In this document: positions 26,029-27,557 of the stretch, in pieces
Position numbering within the stretch: position 1 is the first letter of the stretch
Layout: each line of letters opens with the position of its first letter
Origin: CAIYRG01 sp036273455
GTDB taxonomy: Bacteria > Pseudomonadota > Alphaproteobacteria > Micropepsales > Micropepsaceae
Assembly (NCBI GenBank): GCA_036273455.1
Contig: DASUHP010000135.1
Span: forward strand, 1 to 27,557
DNA length: 27,557 nt
Direction of reading: 5' to 3'
Notes under the pieces: model-generated
The model's database searches: none
The model's input: the letters and a program-made list of their open reading frames with translations, nothing else
Told to the model about the DNA's origin: nothing
Position numbers and translations under genes: made by a program

Positions 26029-26249
26029 CTGCACTGGAGCATGTAGTAGTAGCCACGCTCCCTCGCTGCCAGCGCCATTTGCAGTTCTTCCACAGTACAT
26101 GGCCGCATTGGTGCCGGTGCGACGGCGACCATCGACTCACGGGAAATATTCTCCTCCTTTGTCACACAGCCGGACAAAGAGAGGGCAAGCGCTGCGATCG
26201 CGATGAGCGGACGCCAGCCGCAATCAGTGCGTGTGATATCGAAGTACAC
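26025..26249 (-). CDS. Small putative lipoprotein, copy A of a tandem pair
   Basis: A 74-residue protein I do not recognise. The signal segment LIAIAALALSLSGC ends in a lipobox at Cys28. The mature part contains MRPCTVEELQMALAARERGY and ends YYYMLQCR, with Cys51 and Cys73 available for a disulphide. GTG at 26249 is preferred because GGAG lies 7 bases upstream (plus-strand 26257-26260). It is the first of two overlapping paralogous genes. It follows the GT41 gene on the same strand after 57 bases, so it could be read from that gene or from its own promoter. Confidence 0.72.
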   Translation of the reverse strand: MYFDITRTDCGWRPLIAIAALALSLSGCVTKEENISRESMVAVAPAPMRPCTVEELQMALAARERGYYYMLQCR

Positions 26250-26293
26250 GGATCAACTCCGTCATAAGGCTTCGTCCGATTCTCGCCACTCGA

Positions 26294-26306
26294 GGTTAAT
26301 TTAACC
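26294..26306. promoter_or_regulatory. Perfect short palindrome upstream of the lipoprotein pair
   Basis: GGTTAA and TTAACC flank a single T directly after the GT41 stop codon. The loop is too short for an RNA hairpin, so an operator for a dimeric regulator of the lipoprotein genes is possible. This is inference from symmetry alone. Confidence 0.25.
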
Positions 26307-27557
26307 CTAAGTCGGACCAGCGAATTGCTTACAGGAGTTCGGGAATGTTTCAGGCGGCAGACCTGACCGGTGGCGGTCGTGCATTTGCAAAAGCACCTGC
26401 TCAAACTCGCGCGCGAATGTTTTCGCATCGAACAGCGCCCCACGATTGCAGATGATTTTTTCACGGATCGCGGCAAGATCGCCGGGATGCTGCGCAAACC
26501 GGATTGCCGTCTGTTCGTACTCTTCCACTGAATGCGCGATCAGTTCCGGAAGCTCCAGTGACGTGAGCAGGCTCTGCCCTGCCCTGCCCGACATGCTTGT
26601 ACCCGCCAACGTCAGGACCGGAACTCCGGCGGAAATGGCATCAATCGCCGTCGCATGACCATTGAACGGCGCCGTGTCGAGGAACAGATCGGCCAATCCC
26701 ATGCGCGCAAGATGGTCGGCATGCGACGGGACATGTGGCGCGAATATCAGCCGATCGGGTGAAATGCCGCAGATTTCGACTTCGCGCCAAAGATTCGCTT
26801 TTGCCGAAGCATTCGTATCCGCAAGCCATAACACGCTGCCTTTGACCGCCCGCAGGATCGTCATCCAGGATGCAAATGCCTCCGGCAGGATTTTGTAATT
26901 GGCGCTGAAACAGCAGAATACAAAACTGTTTTCCGGCAATCCGGCCTGCTTGCGCGATGACGCCGGGCTCTCCGCGCCTGATCCACCCGGTAGATAGCAG
27001 CGCGGCAGCCACGCAATTTTTTCCACGAAGAATTCCTGTTCACCTTCCGGAATGACCGTACGGTCAGCAATGACATAGTCGATGAATTCCGCACCCGTCG
27101 TGGCGGGAAATCCGAGATAGCTCACCTGCAACGGCGCGCATCGCGCCACGAATATTCCCGGCCGGCAGCGCCAGGTGATGCCCATCAGGTCAATGGCAAT
27201 ATCGATCTCGCGCCGGCGCAGCAGCGCCGCGATTTCCCCGTCGCTGCCGCCGCGAACATCGATGAAATGTTCACATCCGGCAATGATGCGCCGGCGCATG
27301 TCGCTGTTGTCATCCGGACCGTAGGAGATTCCCAAACATTCGAATTTCTGCGGGTCGAGATTCTGCAGCAGTGGCAGGATCAATCTCGCGACCGGATGCT
27401 CACGAAAATCGCCCGACACAAACGCGACACGCAGCCTGTCGTGATCGTAGCTTTCACCGCGCCAGACCGGCGCCTGCGGCGGTGCATGGCGCGCCATCCA
27501 CATCCTCGCGCAATTCAACTGATCGGCCGGCGAAGTGGAAATGAACAGATTTCCAAA
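26307..27557 (-). CDS. GT41 (O-GlcNAc transferase-like) glycosyltransferase, C-terminal part, cut by the window edge
   Basis: The frame is open to the last base, giving 416 residues without a start; the TTG near 27518 is internal, not a start. The visible part is the catalytic region of the SPINDLY/OGT family (Glyco_transf_41). It includes RLRVAFVSGDFREHPVARLI, IDIAIDLMGITWRCRPGIF, then APLQVSYLGFPATTGAEFID, and the nucleotide-sugar block DLFLDTAPFNGHATAIDAI with GVPVLTLAGTSMSGRAGQSL. TPR repeats normally precede this region and probably lie outside the window. In bacteria such proteins glycosylate proteins or sugars; the acceptor is unknown. The stop is TAG at 26307. Confidence 0.9.
   Translation of the reverse strand, partial: FGNLFISTSPADQLNCARMWMARHAPPQAPVWRGESYDHDRLRVAFVSGDFREHPVARLILPLLQNLDPQKFECLGISYGPDDNSDMRRRIIAGCEHFIDVRGGSDGEIAALLRRREIDIAIDLMGITWRCRPGIFVARCAPLQVSYLGFPATTGAEFIDYVIADRTVIPEGEQEFFVEKIAWLPRCYLPGGSGAESPASSRKQAGLPENSFVFCCFSANYKILPEAFASWMTILRAVKGSVLWLADTNASAKANLWREVEICGISPDRLIFAPHVPSHADHLARMGLADLFLDTAPFNGHATAIDAISAGVPVLTLAGTSMSGRAGQSLLTSLELPELIAHSVEEYEQTAIRFAQHPGDLAAIREKIICNRGALFDAKTFAREFEQVLLQMHDRHRSGLPPETFPNSCKQFAGPT

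Overview
This window looks like a chromosomal segment of an alphaproteobacterium; I cannot name the genus. The evidence is a complete set of 14 separate complex I genes (nuoA to nuoN, with nuoC and nuoD unfused) followed on the same strand by birA, coaX, RNase J and a DUF1467 protein, and further on by lolC, lolD and the first codons of dnaE. That neighbourhood is typical of Alphaproteobacteria. The DNA is GC-rich and almost fully coding, and minus-strand genes dominate.

Layout from right to left, the direction of transcription for most genes. At the right edge is a minus-strand GT41 (O-GlcNAc transferase-like) protein cut by the window end. Two tandem, about 80% identical small lipoproteins follow (26025-26249 and 25807-26028). 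A plus-strand Sel1-repeat gene (25391-25739) is broken by one frameshift. A minus-strand tRNA-Asp (25132-25208) lies ahead of nuoA. The nuo operon runs from 24959 down to 10000. Its genes mostly overlap or nearly touch, with two exceptions: a hairpin-rich palindromic repeat separates nuoA from nuoB, and an unrecognised membrane-anchored 197-residue protein lies between nuoF and nuoG. Then come birA (9275-10003), coaX (8473-9273), rnj (6796-8445) and a DUF1467 membrane protein (6548-6784).

The left part is rearranged compared with the arrangement I know from related bacteria. A secreted 550-residue protein with a likely papain/NlpC-like triad (4824-6476) ends at a clear intrinsic terminator. 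An EamA-type transporter follows (3781-4713). Prolyl-tRNA synthetase is on the plus strand (2215-3774) and is the archaeal/eukaryotic-like form. The lolC-lolD pair and the start of dnaE occupy the minus strand at the left end.

Functionally, the centre encodes the proton-pumping NADH:quinone oxidoreductase, coupled downstream to cofactor genes (biotin ligase, pantothenate kinase) and an RNA-decay nuclease. The left end handles lipoprotein export, tRNA charging and replication. The parts most worth following up are the extra gene inside the nuo operon, the tandem lipoproteins with a possible third remnant, the secreted cysteine-peptidase-like protein and the nuoA/nuoB repeat. I saw no phage, IS element, CRISPR array or defence cassette.
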